From: Solanum dulcamara
Lineage: Eukaryota > Streptophyta > Magnoliopsida > Solanales > Solanaceae
DNA: 64,000 nucleotides
Assembly: GCF_947179165.1 (NCBI RefSeq)
Contig: NC_077242.1
Span: 53,825,097 to 53,889,096, forward strand
Direction: 5' to 3'
Part shown: positions 10,507-22,899 of the stretch, one piece after another
How the letters are laid out: every line of letters starts with the position of its first letter
Numbering within the stretch: the first letter of the stretch is position 1
Position numbers and translations under genes: made by a program
The notes under the pieces: model-generated
What the model saw: the letters and a program-made list of their open reading frames with translations, nothing else
The model's database searches: none
What the model was told of the DNA's origin: nothing

Positions 10507-12692
10507 TGTTACGCTCCGAATCTACACCCTACGCATGGCCATCATCCCGAAATCATTAATGGTTACCAAGCCAACCTTTGGCCTGGCCAATTACTCAGTG
10601 GAAGACTTAACTCACAACAAAAGTTAACTCAAATGGGCATGTAAAAGAATAAAATAAATACTTCTTGAAATAAGTCTCAAATACTCAATATATAGACAAA
10701 AGATTATTCAAAAACATAAACTATGGAATTACAGTTGAATGACTCTAAACTCTGTATGTGTCTATGAAGCCTCTAAAACTGACCCTGAATAGGTACTGAG
10801 ACAAGCCACAACTACCTCAAAAGACTAATAAATAAAGGGTGAAATAAATCACTAAAAGAGCTCCTCCGAATACAAGGAGGTCTCACCAAAAGCTGGATGG
10901 AAGGTGATCTTCAACGATGCGCCTGTTGAGGATCTCTAACACCTATATCTGCATCATAAAATGATTCAGCATCAAAATACATCAGTACATGGAATGTACG
11001 ATATCTAAAATACCTGAAAGAGAACTTACTCAATAATGTTCAATAGAACAAATGCTGAAATAACTAAACTCAATAAAGCATGCAATATAAGAATAAGATA
11101 ATGCTTTACAAAATATAAATAGCGAATGCAACTCAGTTTAAAATAATATTTAACTCTTTGGGAAGTTTCTCTAACCGACAACCATCACTATGAGCATCGT
11201 GATGATACAACGAATGTCATTGCCAAAACCGTCCATAATCTTGCCAAGGTAATGGACATAAAATCATCTCTGGATCCAATAAAGTATGTATCAGAAACTG
11301 AGGTGAGGAGTTGCCCGAACCAACGGTACGATCCTATCCTACGTTGGCTATGTAGTTTATGAAGTTTGAGTTGTTCAAAACTCTCACCAAATCGATGTTC
11401 AATACTACTCCCAAAATATATTATTATGCTCATGAACTCAAGTGAGTGAAAATACTCAAAATATTATCTCATTAGTCTCATCGTACTTTACTCAGTTTTA
11501 CTCAACTCTTCTCAACTCATTACATTATCTTTAAAATAGTATACTTCTCAAACTCAGTAAATATATAAAGTATAGGTTTTGATTTCTCAACTCAGTCTTA
11601 AACAAATGCATAATTACTCACAGCTCATTTACACTTGACAAAGGTCATGCTCAAAATCAGTGAATAATAGACTTCTCAAAGTCAATATATGCTTAAATTT
11701 CTTTCTCAATTAAGACATAAAACATGTCATTCTTTAACTCAAAATAATGTATAAAAGTAAGCAATGTAAATACTCAACTAGAGTTCATGTGAATGAAAAT
11801 ATGAACAACAAATTCAAGAACTTGAACTCATATGAATAATCTCAATTTCAATAAATATACAGGAAACTCAATGAAAGATTACATAACTAACTCAAAACTC
11901 AATATAACGGGATTGAAACTCAAGCTTAAATTCTTTAATTATGGAATTGAGATATAGGGCACATGGACGAACTCAGTCCAACTCTATAAATATTCTTACA
12001 TACCTGAAAGGTCGATGATCTAAGAAAAACTCAAAGAACTTGGTTGAAACACTTGAACCCTAGCTTTTCTCCTCTCTAATCCTTGCTCTCAAAAATATTC
12101 TAAATTTTAATGAGAGAAAAATATCATGGGGTACTGATATAGGGTTATTTTAGTCCCTAAACATCAGGATTTTGGTTTGAAAGAGGTGGAAAAAGATAAT
12201 TTTATCCCTCATTAAAAGTTGTCTTAGTCTTCTTACGGGTCGTTCTATAGACCATAGAACTTCTTACGGGTCATTCTATAGACCGTAGAACTTCCTACGG
12301 GTCATAGAAGACTAAATATAGGAACTGGGTATCATTCTAGTGGCTACTAGAATGTGACACCGAGTCTACAAACTAGCAGTACGAGTCGTAAACCTCTAGA
12401 TGGATCGTACAAGAACTCGTAGGAGTGAGATTTGAGATTGGGCTTGGGGACCCCTTCTACGAATGTCTTCTAAGGCCATAGACCTTTTACATGCTATAGA
12501 AGCCACTCGTAGAAGGGTCTCAACCCTTAAATATTTTTCTAAGTCTAGAAGGGGACTACGAGTCCAGCCTACAACTCGTAGAACCTTCTATGGGCCGTTG
12601 ATGGCACTCATGACCCACTGGACAGTGGTTTCCTCTAACTTTCTCTAGGTTCTTCAGGACTGATCTAAGTAAAAATAATTTGGGGTGTTACA
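10507..12692 (-). repeat. Element 1 3' LTR
   Basis: In element orientation it starts TGTAACACCCC and ends GGAGCGTAACA. It aligns along its length with 17728-20029, sharing the CATGGAATG, GCATCGTGA and TCAAGTGAGTGAAAATGCTC-type blocks. The TACGGGTC palindrome array is shorter than in the partner LTR. Confidence 0.9.
12232..12610. repeat. U3 quasi-palindrome array (CTACGGGTCGTAG type), short version
   Basis: Repeated CTTCTTACGGGTC and CTATAGACCGTAGAAC words around 12232-12310, then scattered CTACGA...TCGTAGAA pairs to 12610. Homologous to the longer array in the other LTR. Confidence 0.7.
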
Positions 12693-12710
12693 ATATCTCC
12701 CTCTTGATCA
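12693..12710 (-). other. Polypurine tract of element 1
   Basis: The minus strand reads GATCAAGAGGGAGATAT directly before the LTR start TGTAACA, as expected for the plus-strand priming site. Confidence 0.75.
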
Positions 12711-12736
12711 TTCATCCTCGAATGATCACCAAGCTA

Positions 12737-15700
12737 AGAATTTATATTAGGAATGAATGCAATGCAAAAACTCAAAGACTCAAACTCATGAATAAGTGTT
12801 GAAATACTCGAGAAGGAACTAAATCTGAGATAGGGAATATTACCTCCAATATCAACACTAGAAGGAACAGATAGATTAGGATACTTTGCTTTCATAGCCT
12901 CTTTGGCTTCTCATGTAGCCTCTTCAATATACTGATTCCTTTGCAAACTTGACTAAAGTAACCTATTTGGTCTTTAATTTGCAAACTTGAAGATAAAAAA
13001 TTTAAACAGAAATCTCCTCAAAGGACAAGCTATCTTACACACCAATGTTTTTTATGGAAATAATGAGCAAAGGGCCTCCTAAACACTTCTTAATCATGGA
13101 AATGTTAAACATAGGATGAACGACTGCTAACTCTGATGGTAGCTCTAACTAATAAGTAACTTTACCAACTTTCTTAATAATATGGTAAGAAACAATGTAT
13201 CGGGGGCTAAGCTTATGTTTCTTCATAAATTCCATAACACCCTTTATGGGCATAACTTTCAGATGTACCCAATCATTCACCTCAAACTCTAAGTATTTTC
13301 TCCTAACATCAGTTTAAAACTTTTGGTGACTTTGTGCGTTTTTCAACCTCTCTTGAATGATATTCACCATTTACAAAACTTGATGAACCAAGTATGGCCT
13401 TATCAACTCATCTTCACCAACTTCAAACCAATCAATTGGCGATCTACATCTCCCAAAAAGAGCCTCAAAAGGAGCCTTTTGAATGCTTGAGTGAAAATTG
13501 TTATTATACGCACTCTATAAGTGGTAAGTGATCATCCCAACTACTTTTAAAATCAATGACACAAGCTCTCAACATATCCTCAAGAGTCTGAATCTTATGC
13601 TCTGCTTGACTATCTGTATGAGGATGGAAAATGGTACCCTTGAGTCTAAACCTTTTTGAAACAACTTCCAAAGCTGAGCAGTGAATTGAGCACCTCTGTC
13701 TGAGTTAATAGATAAGGGAACTCCATGAATTCTGACTATGTCATGAATGTACCTCTTGGCATAATCCTCTGTTGAATCTGTAGTCTTAACAGGCAAGAAG
13801 TGGGCTAATTTGATCATTTTATCCACAACTACCCAAATCGAATCATGTTGCCTGCAAGATTGTGGTAAATCTATAATAAAGTTCATATTAATCATCTCCC
13901 ATTTCTACTCTGGCAACTGTATATTCTAGGCTACACCATAAAACCTTTGATGTTCAACCTTGTCTTGTTGGCAATTTGAGCACTTAGAAACAAAGTATGC
14001 TATATCGTTGTTCATACCATTCCACCAAAAGACTTCTCTCAAGTCATGGTACATCTTGGTAGAACTTGGGTGAATCAAATATCTAGAGCTATGGGTCTCT
14101 GCCATGATTCTATCTCAAAGACTATCAATATTCGAAACACATAATCTACTTTGATACCTCAACATACCATCTTCCCTTTTGGAAAAAGTCATCATCTTCT
14201 GCTTGTGAACATCTTCTTTCAACTTAAGTAAAATAGGGTTTTGTTCTTGCTTTTCCTTCACTTCCACAACTAGTGAAGACTCAACCCCATTTTTCAAAAT
14301 AACATCACCTTCATCTGAGTCTATAAGATAATATCTCAAACATATAAGTCTATGCACTTCCTTAGCAAACTCCTTCCTTTCCTCTCCAACATGAGCAATA
14401 CTCCCCACGGACAACCTGTTAAGAGCATCAGCAACAACATTATCTTCACTTGGGTGGTAGAGAATGCTTATGTCATAATATTTGATCAACTCAAGCCATC
14501 TCCTCAGCCTCAGGTTCAGCGCTTTCTAACTAAATACATAGTGCAGGATGTGATCAGTGAACACATTCACATGCATGCCATAAAAATAGTGACGCAATAT
14601 CTTCAATGCAAATACTACCACTAACAATTTGAGATCATGAGTCAAATAGTTTCTCTTGTGAATCTTAAGCTGTCTAGAAGCATAAGCTATGACTTTACCC
14701 TTTTGCATCAAAACACAACCCATTCCAACTCTAGAAGCATCACAACAAATCACAAATCCACCTATTCCCTCGGGTAAGGACAATATTGGAGCAATAGTCA
14801 ATCTAGTTTTCAACTCTTGAAAACTTTTCTCACAAGCATTAGACCATTGGAACTTAACCTTCTTTTGAGTCAACTTAGTCAATAGAGGCGATATGGATGA
14901 GAATCCCTCTACAAATTTTTTATAATATCCAAACCCAAGAAACTTCTTAGATCTCGTCGGGGATGTGGTTCTGGGCCAATTCTTTACAACCTCTATCTTT
15001 TATAAATCTACTCAAATACCATCATTAGAAATAATATGGCCTAGGAATGCCACAGATGCAAGCCAGAACTCACACTTAGAAAATTTAGCATACAATTCTC
15101 GATCCTTAAGAGTTTGGAGAACAATTTTGCGATGGTTGGCATGCTCCTCCTCATTTCTAGAATAGATTAGAATGTCAGTGATAAACATAATAACAAACAT
15201 GTACAGATACTATTTGAATACTCTATTCATAAGGTCCATGAATGTTGAAGGAATGTTATTCAAACAAAAAAAACATGATAAGGAAATTATAATGACCATA
15301 TTTGGTTCTGAAAGTTATCTTCGGAATATCGCTTTCTTTCCATTTCAATTGATGATAGATTGAGTTGAGGTCTATCTTAAAGAAATAAGTGGCACCCTGA
15401 AGTTGGTTGAACAAGTCATCAATTCTTAGAAGATGGTACTTATTCTTTATGGTGACCTTGTTCAAATAACAATAGTCAATACACATTCTAAGGGAAAATT
15501 CTTTATTTCGCACGAACAGGACATAAGCGCCCTAAGGTGAGACACTCAGCCAAATGAATCCCTATCTAGAAATCTTTCAACTACTTTTTAAACTCAGCTA
15601 GAGCCATTCTATATGGAGGAATAGAGATAGATTGTATATCGGAAAAAACATCTATTCTAAAGTCTATATCCCAGTCAGGAGGGACTCTAGGTAAATCCTT

Positions 15701-17511
15701 AGAAAAGACTTCAGAAAACTCATTTACGACTGGAACTGAATGAAGGGATGGTGTCTCCACACTATAATCTTTAACTCGAACAATGTGGTAGATACGCCCC
15801 TTAGAAACTAACTTTCTGGCCTTAAGGTATGGAATGAATCAACCCTTAGGTACTTCTAGACTACCCTTTTACTCAATAACTGACTTATTTGGAAACTGAA
15901 ATTTGAAAACTCGGGTTCTACAATCGATTGAGGCATAACAAGCATAAAGCTAGTTCATACATAGGATGACATCAAAGTCTACCATGTCTAACTCAACTAA
16001 GTCTGTTGAAGTGCCTTTATGATAGATGGAAACTATACAAACTCTATAGAATCTCTTATCTCGACTTACCAATATGATTAGAAACATTGTAGGTCTCTAA
16101 AACATATTTGGGACAGATCCCAAACTTAATAACTACATAGGGAGTCACTAAAGACAAAGTTGATCCCAAATCAAGTAAATCATAAACATAAGAAAGGACT
16201 TGAAGCATACTGGTGACAACATCTGACTATTTTTCCTGATCTTGGTGACTTTCCATAGCATATAGACGGTTCGAGCCTCCGTATACCCCTAAAGTAGTAC
16301 CTTTCTAGCCAACTCTACTGGATGGTGCTGTTGAAGAAGATTAGGCCTTGCTACCCCTATTACCTAGCCTGTCTAACGGGAAGGATGTCATAAAGTTACC
16401 CATCTGACCATATTTATAACATCCACTAGTACCATCACCACACTCTTACAAATGCAATCTATCACACTTACCACAAGGTTGCTTGCGCGAAGAACCTTGA
16501 CCACACTACCTTGAGATCGTGAACCTTGGGCTCTAAAGTCTTGGTTATTCTAATAACTCTGGTAATTTCTTTGGTTAGATGCCGATGCACTAGCTGATGA
16601 TGGTGCATAGCCCGAAGATCTCCTCTGAAAGGACTAGTTGCCATTACCACTCTTTTGGTGGTTAGTCTCATCACCTGCAGACCTCGATTGCTTATGATGC
16701 TCCTCCTTATCATTTTTATTGTTCTCCTCAACATGTTCTGCATACACCATGATTCTGAAGGTGTCCATGTCTGAAATTAACAATGCAGCCTGACACACTT
16801 TTTTCACATGACAAACTTTCTCATCTTTTCTCTCATATCAGGAATCATATCTATAGCATACCAAGACAGCTGGATAAACTTGACGTTGTACTCTTTCATA
16901 GTCAACTCCTCTTGCTTAATTTCACAAACTCTTCTACTTTTGCTTCCCCTAGCTATCAAGAAAAGAAGTGGTTTAGGAATACAGTCTCGAACTTATCCCA
17001 AATAGAAGGCTCATCATCCTCACCATGACTCTCCTTCCACTGATCGTACTAGACATTTGCAACATATTTGAGTTGATAGGAAACAAGCTCAACTCTCTCA
17101 ATCTCAGTCACATGCATACCTTTTAGAATCTTCTACATCTCTTTTATAAAGTTCTGATGATCCTTCTCATCTTTTGATTCGGTGAAGACTGGTGGAATCA
17201 TCCTTAGAAAGTCCCTAATCCCTATAGTAGCAGATGGCTCTTGAAAGCTAGATCTAGGGATTGGAGTACTTTGATGGCCTGATTGGACAGCTATCAACTA
17301 AGTGAGCATAGTGATATCTCTTCTTTAACTCGGCCTCAGAAGTGAGGGTAGGCTGAGTAGTATGTGGAAACTCCAGAGTCCTATCATCATTCTCAAGCTC
17401 AAATGCTCAAGCGTTATTCTTTGTCTTCATTCCAGATGGTGGAGGGATAGTAGTCTATGGGATATCATTGTCTGTGACATTCCTCTGTCTGAGAGTGTGT
17501 TTTGATGGCAT
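12737..17511 (-). pseudogene. Element 1 gag-pol polyprotein, disabled
   Basis: The frame opens at ATG 17509-17511 (MPSKHTLRQRN...) but meets stops within ~20 codons and has many stops and shifts further on. Remnants in order: gag with degenerate zinc knuckle at 16382-16420 (CYKYGQMGNF, second cysteine lost); protease active site at 16141-16200 (LLDLGSTLSLVTP); RT at 15513-14950, whose catalytic box reads FITDILIYS instead of the usual FIDD; RNase H at 14882-14526 with CDAS and FTDH kept but HDLKL in place of HDLEL; integrase zinc region near 14080-13960 and catalytic core at 13895-13569 ([18 protein letters not shown]); C-terminal part near 13360-12740 with chromodomain-like WEAKEAMKAKYPNL. 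It encoded the structural and replication enzymes of the element and is now non-functional. Confidence 0.88.
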
Positions 17512-17710
17512 GATCTAAAAATGTGAAATGCACGAATTAGAAGTTGATTTTTATAAAGTTAAACTCTATAGCACAAATTGAAGTACGAAAGAAGTAAAAC
17601 AATTTGTAAAGTCTTGTAGAATCCCCATTATAGATGTGGTGCACTTCACACTGATAAGGAGGACACAACTAGACTCGGCTTCATAGACATTTTAGGATTC
17701 TTAAACTCAG

Positions 17711-17723
17711 TGCTCTGATACAA
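17711..17723 (-). other. Primer binding site, tRNA-iMet type
   Basis: The minus strand reads TTGTATCAGAGCA four bases after the 5' LTR end. It matches the TGGTATCAGAGC initiator-methionine primer site with one change. Confidence 0.8.
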
Positions 17724-17727
17724 AGTT

Positions 17728-20029
17728 TGTCATATCCCAAGTCTACACCCTAAGTATGGACGACACTCAAAAACTATTATTAGTTCTCAAGCAAACCCTT
17801 GGACTGGCTAACTACTCAGCGAAAGAGTTAACTCACAAAAATCTAACTCAAAATAAGTCTCAAATACTCAAAATATAGACAAAAGATTATTTAAAAACAT
17901 AAACTATGGAATTAAAGTAGAATGACTCTAAACTCTATCTTTGTCTATGAAGCTTCTGTAACTAACTCTAAATAGGTACTGGGATAGGCCCACAGCTACC
18001 TCAAAAGTCTAATAAATAAAGATTGAAAAATCAAAAATGAAAAAAATTCCTCCGAATGCAAGGAGGTCTCACAAAAAGCTGGATAGAAGGTGATCTTCAA
18101 TGATGCGCCTATTGAGGATATCTAATATATGTATCTGCATCATAAAACAATGCAACATCGAAAGATGCCAGTACATGGAATGCATGACATGTAAAGTAGC
18201 TGAAAGGAAACTTACTCAAGAATACTCAATGGAACCAATACAGAAATAACTTAACTCAATAAAGCATGCAATAGAAGAATAAGACAATGCTTTACAAAAT
18301 AAAAATAGTGAATGCAACTCGGTTTTAAAGTAATATTTTACTCTATGGGGGGTTTTTCTAACTTACAACCATCTATATGAGCATCGTGAGAATAAAACAA
18401 ACTATTATCGTTTTCACAGCCTTCCAATACCTTACCAAGGTAAGGGAAGTAAACTCATCTCATGGATCCAATAAAGTTTGTATCAGGGGTTGAAGTGAAG
18501 AATCGCCCGAACCAACAATACAATCCTATCCTACGATGGCTACATAGTTTATAGGGCTTGAGTTGTTTTAAACTCGCACCCAAACCGGTGTTCAATACTA
18601 TTCTCAAAATATATTATTATGCTCATGAACTCAAGTGAGTGAAAATGCTCAAAATATTATCTCGTTAGTCTCATTGGACTTTACTCAGTTTTACTCAACT
18701 CTTCTCAACTCATTACAATCTCTTGAAAATAGTATGATTCTCAAACTCAATAAAGATATAAATTATAACTTTTGATTTATCAACTCAGTCTAAAAAATGC
18801 ATAATTACTCAAAGCGCATTTAGACTCGATAAATGTCATGCTCAAAATTAGTGAATAATAGACTTCTCAAACTCAATATATACTCAAACTACTTTCTAAA
18901 TTAAGACATAAAATATGTCATTCTTTAACTCAAAATAATGCATAAAAGTAAGCAATGTAAATGCTCAACTAGGGCTCATGCGAATGCAAACATGAACAAC
19001 AAATTCAAGAGCTTGAACTCATAGGAATAATCTCAATATCTATAAATATACAAGGAACTCAATGAAAATTTACATAACTGACTCACAACTCAATATAACG
19101 GGATTAAAATTCAAGATCAAATTCTTTAATTATGGAATTGATATGTACAGAACTTGGACGAACTCAGTCCAACTCTATGAATAGCCTTACATACCTGAAA
19201 GATCGATTATCTAAGCAAAACTCAAAGAACTTGGTTGAAACGCTTGAACCCTAACATTTCTCCTCTCCAATCCTTGCTCTCAAAATATTCTAAATGTTAA
19301 TGAGAGAAAAGTATTATGGGGTATTGATATGGAGCTTATTTTAGTACCTAAACGTCAGGGTTTCAGTTTGCAAAAAATGGGTAAAGATTATTTTACCCCT
19401 CATTAAAAGTTGTCTCAAGTCACCAATGAGTTGTCCTACAAATTGTAGAACTTCCTACGGGCCGTAGAAGACCAGATATAAGAACCGATTACCAAAACTT
19501 AGACTCATTGGTTTTGACATCTTGGGTCTACGGACCCTTTTTACGGACCGTAGACCCTAAGATGAGTGTGGGTCTAAGATCATAAAACACTGGGGTCTCC
19601 TAAGGGTTGGGGTCTACGAACCCTTCTATGGGTCGTAGAACCCGTTATGATTCATAGAACCCTTTCATAGGATTAGGTGCACATTCCAGTGGCACTGGGT
19701 CTACGAACTATTCCTACGGGTTGTAGACCTCTAGATGGATCGTACAAGGACTCATAGGAGTGAGCTTTGAGACTGGGATTGGGACCCCTTCTACGAATGT
19801 CTCCTATGGTCCGTAGACACTTCTACAAGATGTAGAAGCTACTCGTAGAAGGGTCTCAACACTTAAAGATTTTTTCTAAGTCTAGAAGGGGTATACAAGT
19901 CCACCCTACGACTCGTAGAACCTTCTACAGGTCGTAGGTGGCACTCGTGGTCCATTGGACAGTGAATTCCCTCTAACTTTCTCTGGGTTCTTCAGGACTG
20001 ATCTAAGTAAGAATAATTTGGGTGTTACA
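17728..20029 (-). repeat. Element 1 5' LTR
   Basis: In element orientation it starts TGTAACACCC and ends GGGATATGACA. It is 2302 bases against 2186 for the partner, most of the difference falling in the palindrome array near 19490-19690. Confidence 0.9.
19430..19945. repeat. U3 quasi-palindrome array (CTACGG-G-CCGTAG type), long version
   Basis: A dense run of CTACGG/CCGTAG-type inverted words, for example CTACGGGCCGTAG at 19455-19467 and a TACGGACCGTAGACC unit near 19541. At least eight inverted pairs occur in ~500 bases, in the U3 part of the minus-oriented LTR. Confidence 0.75.
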
Positions 20030-20034
20030 CTTTT

Positions 20035-20906
20035 TTAACATAAACTAATCTATAATATGAAACATTATGTATATAATGAGTATACACATTGATTTACTTA
20101 ATCTTTTTTATATCCGAATAAAAACATGTTTTAGTTTATGTAATGTGTATAATAATGATGAAAATTGGCATAAAAAATTGTGGTTAACAAATTTTATAAA
20201 ATTGTTTAGATTATAATGATTGTACAAACTATGAACTATGATATTTATGGATTGTAAAAATTAATTTAGGAGATATACTATAGATATATAATCAATGAAA
20301 TAGGTTTATAAAGTAATTATATATATGTCATATTCGTATGACATGCATATAATATCTGCGAAAATCGATATGCAAACGGGTACTCACCAAATTTATATAT
20401 TATTAACTATTTTAGTGTATGAAGTAATATACACATTGGTATATATGGATAGGTATATTCATCTATTTCCATGTTGAATTAAGATTGAATGAACGTTGCC
20501 ATCTTTCATAGTTAAAAAAGGTTGCTTTTCAAAAAAAAAAAATTAAAAAATTAAAAATCATGAATAAAAGCATGAAAATGATGTTGGAGACAAATAGAGG
20601 GAAAATATCCATGCATGAAAAGGTTAAGGAGAAAAACATTTGGAAGGGAAAAAAATCGTGTGAGAATATTAAGGGAAGATATTTGAAAAGTAAGAGATCA
20701 CGAAAGAAATATTTGTTGGGAAGAAGATTACCAAGAATTGTTTTATTGAGTGAATAATGAAAGAAGATCAGAAATAAGACAATACTGATGAGAGCTATTT
20801 TAGGAAGTGAAGATTTTTACAGTTAATTGTCTTTTTTTTAAAAATAATTTTGTTAGATTTTGATAAGATTCTAAAAATATTTATTAGAACTTATGATCTT
20901 ACGAAC
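20035..20906. other. AT-rich intergenic, no gene
   Basis: Nothing recognised. The 65-codon lysine-rich ORF at 20560-20757 sits in purine-rich AT DNA with no domain or context and is probably chance. Confidence 0.4.
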
Positions 20907-20909
20907 TAA

Positions 20910-21628
20910 GAGACTGTTGGTATTGCTAATAAAAGATACTTATTTTTAGAAACCTTTTTTTTTTAAAAAAAGTAGCTTTTCAGAAAAAAATCTTTTTAAA
21001 TAAAGTAATTTGTGCGACCTTTTAGTAAGTAGATAGTGTTTGATTAATCTTTTTCTTAAAAGTAATTTTGAAAGTCAAATCACGAAAAAGAATAGGTATC
21101 AATGCACTTACAATATTAAAATTATTTTATAAAGAAAAGTTATTTTAAATATCATTATAAAATTTTTTAATTAATTTTTTTTATTAAATTAAAATGTACA
21201 TATTTAACTTTTTAATTAATATTATACATAGATAAATAAAATAAAATAAACTAAATATAAATATAATATTTACATGATGATTTGAATATAATTAAAAATA
21301 TCAAGCAAAATAAATGTAAATCATTCCACAAACTAAATCACTACATATAAAAAATTCACCATAAAATAAATAAATATAAGAGATATAGTGGTAAATATGT
21401 ATATATGGCAGAAATATTTTGGTCTTAAAAAAATAATTTTCTGCTTTTGCTTCTGCCCTTTTTAAGAAAAAGAAAATTTTAATTTCTTCCCAACAGCAGA
21501 AAAATTGCTTTTACTTTTATTTAATTTTTTTTTATTGATAGGACAACCACCTTGTTTTCTAAAAAAATGTATTTTTTTTTTCAAAATAAGAGTTTTTGAC
21601 TTCTCAACAGAAATGTCAAACAAGCTCT
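20910..21628. mobile_element. PIF/Harbinger-like MITE
   Basis: Imperfect terminal inverted repeats: the left end GAGACTGTTGGTATTGCT pairs with the right end read inward, AGAGCTTGTTTGACATTTCT. They are flanked by TAA at 20907-20909 and 21629-21631. Inner arms also pair loosely (AGTAGCTTTTCAGAAAAA against the TTTTTCTGCTGTTGGG-type region). The TNN trinucleotide duplication and GTTTGG-type tip fit PIF/Harbinger MITEs. No transposase. Divergence makes the family call tentative. Confidence 0.45.
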
Positions 21629-21720
21629 TAATCTTATATAGTATATTCATATTACACACAATATAAAGATAGGTTAAAATTATATGAGAATATATATTAA
21701 TCAATCGTGGCTAAATTATA

Positions 21721-21959
21721 CTCCATCCATTTCAAAATAATTTAATTGTTGGGCATTTCTTATAGCTCAAATAAGTGAATTGCTCAATGTTCAAGAGAGT
21801 TGGATTTTTTTTCATTTTTGCCCCTCATTTATGTTTTCTAGGTGATAATTTCAAGAGAGTTAATTGTTCATGTTTAATATTTTACTTTAAAATATTTATA
21901 ATTTCAAGAATAGTTTAAGAATAACTAAAAGGGCAAAAATGAAAAGTGGTGTTCAATTT
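21721..21959. mobile_element. Stowaway-like MITE, left half (split by element 2)
   Basis: After a TA dinucleotide (21719-21720) it starts CTCCATCCATTTCAAAATAA. The matching inverted end is on the far side of element 2 at 39784-39849. Joined, the two halves give ~305 bases with TA duplications, as expected for a Tc1/Mariner-derived Stowaway MITE. Confidence 0.7.
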
Positions 21960-22596
21960 TGTAATGATCCACCAGGTCATTTTTGCCTTAATGCTTCCTT
22001 TTTATCATATAGAGCATTCCTGTAGCGACCCCAAATCATTTTTGACTTGCTAACATTGATTGTGTCTGGTTGTTCGTTTGGGTTTTAGGTCCGTTTTCCT
22101 GTTTTGGAGCTTTTATAACTTAAAAAGTGGACTTCGAATATAATTTCTGGTAAATAACCTCAGAACGAAATTTTAACGGCTCTATCAACTTTGAAATTGC
22201 CAAATTAGGCTAGTAGCATAGTTGACATGAGTATCAAGGCAATCCGTGCGAGTTTGAAGCCATTTGACACTTTAGCCTTTGAAATTTGACCTAAATTTGA
22301 GTTTGGTCAACATCTTGAAAAACTCACTTAGATGAAAATTCGGTCAGTGCAGTTAGTTCCAAATGCTGAGTTTGGTCTAGAATTAGGGCTGGGCATTCGG
22401 TATTCGGTTCGGTATTTTCAAAGTTCGGATTTGATAATTCGGTAATCGGTAATTCAAAGTATATATCAAATACCGAACTTTCAAACTTCGGTTCAGTAAT
22501 TCGGTAATCGATAAATCAAACTTCGGTTCGGTACGGTATTCGGTAATACCATATTGAAGTCGAAGTCCACTTTATGGAGGCTTTGATACCATGACG

Positions 22597-22765
22597 CTGA
22601 AGCAACATTTTGGAAAGAAACTTTTGAAACTTGAAGAGGAGAAAAGAGCGGTGCAGGTACTAAAAAGAAATGAGAATATTATCACACATTGTCATCTGAG
22701 CTTTGCCAAACTGACGTTCCCTTTTTCAAACTGACCTTTTGATGCAGCAAGAAAGAGATAGATTA
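22597..22765 (+). pseudogene. Captured kinesin-4-like gene fragment with intron, inside hAT-1
   Basis: Exon-like block 22597-22656 reads LKQHFGKKLLKLEEEKRAVQ on the plus strand. A GT...AG segment of 91 bases follows (22657-22747, ending TTTTGATGCAG), and then 22748-22765 reads QERDRL before a stop at 22766. Joining at the splice sites restores a charged coiled coil that resembles, from memory, the stalk of plant kinesin-4 (FRA1/KIN4-type) proteins. It runs opposite to the transposase and is far too short to work, so it is best read as host DNA picked up by the transposon with its intron. The kinesin match needs a protein search. Confidence 0.55.
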
Positions 22766-22800
22766 TAAGGGGTCAAAGTAATTAGTAACAACAACAACAT

Positions 22801-22899
22801 ATTCACTTCTTTGGCAATAGTCGTGTACATCACTTTCTCCAATTTGGGAAATTTAAGGTCCAACAGCAACATATCAATCCAGTTCTCAAGCACATAAGA
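22801..22899 (-). pseudogene. Unassigned protein-like fragment in hAT-1
   Basis: The minus strand reads SYVLENWIDMLLLDLKFP continuing KLEKVMYTTIAKEVN. It has a natural protein-like composition between the kinesin-like piece and the nested LTR. I do not recognise it. It may be a second captured fragment or chance. Confidence 0.22.

Larger units (their letters stand above)
10507..20029 (-). mobile_element. Element 1: full-length Ty3/Gypsy chromovirus, decayed
   Basis: Two LTRs (10507-12692 and 17728-20029) bound an internal region read on the minus strand. It has a tRNA-iMet-type primer site beside the right LTR, gag-protease-RT-RNase H-integrase remnants in that order, a chromodomain-like tail and a polypurine tract beside the left LTR. 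Plus-strand ends are TGTTACGCTCC and GGGTGTTACA. Flanking 5-mers are CTATT (10502-10506) and CTTTT (20030-20034), one mismatch. Domain order and tail point to the Tekay/Del-type chromoviruses. LTRs differ by many substitutions and by ~115 bases in length, so the insertion is old. Confidence 0.9.

Noticed and set aside
20560..20757. 65-codon lysine-rich plus ORF
   Set aside because: Purine-rich AT DNA, no domain, no promoter context; chance ORF.
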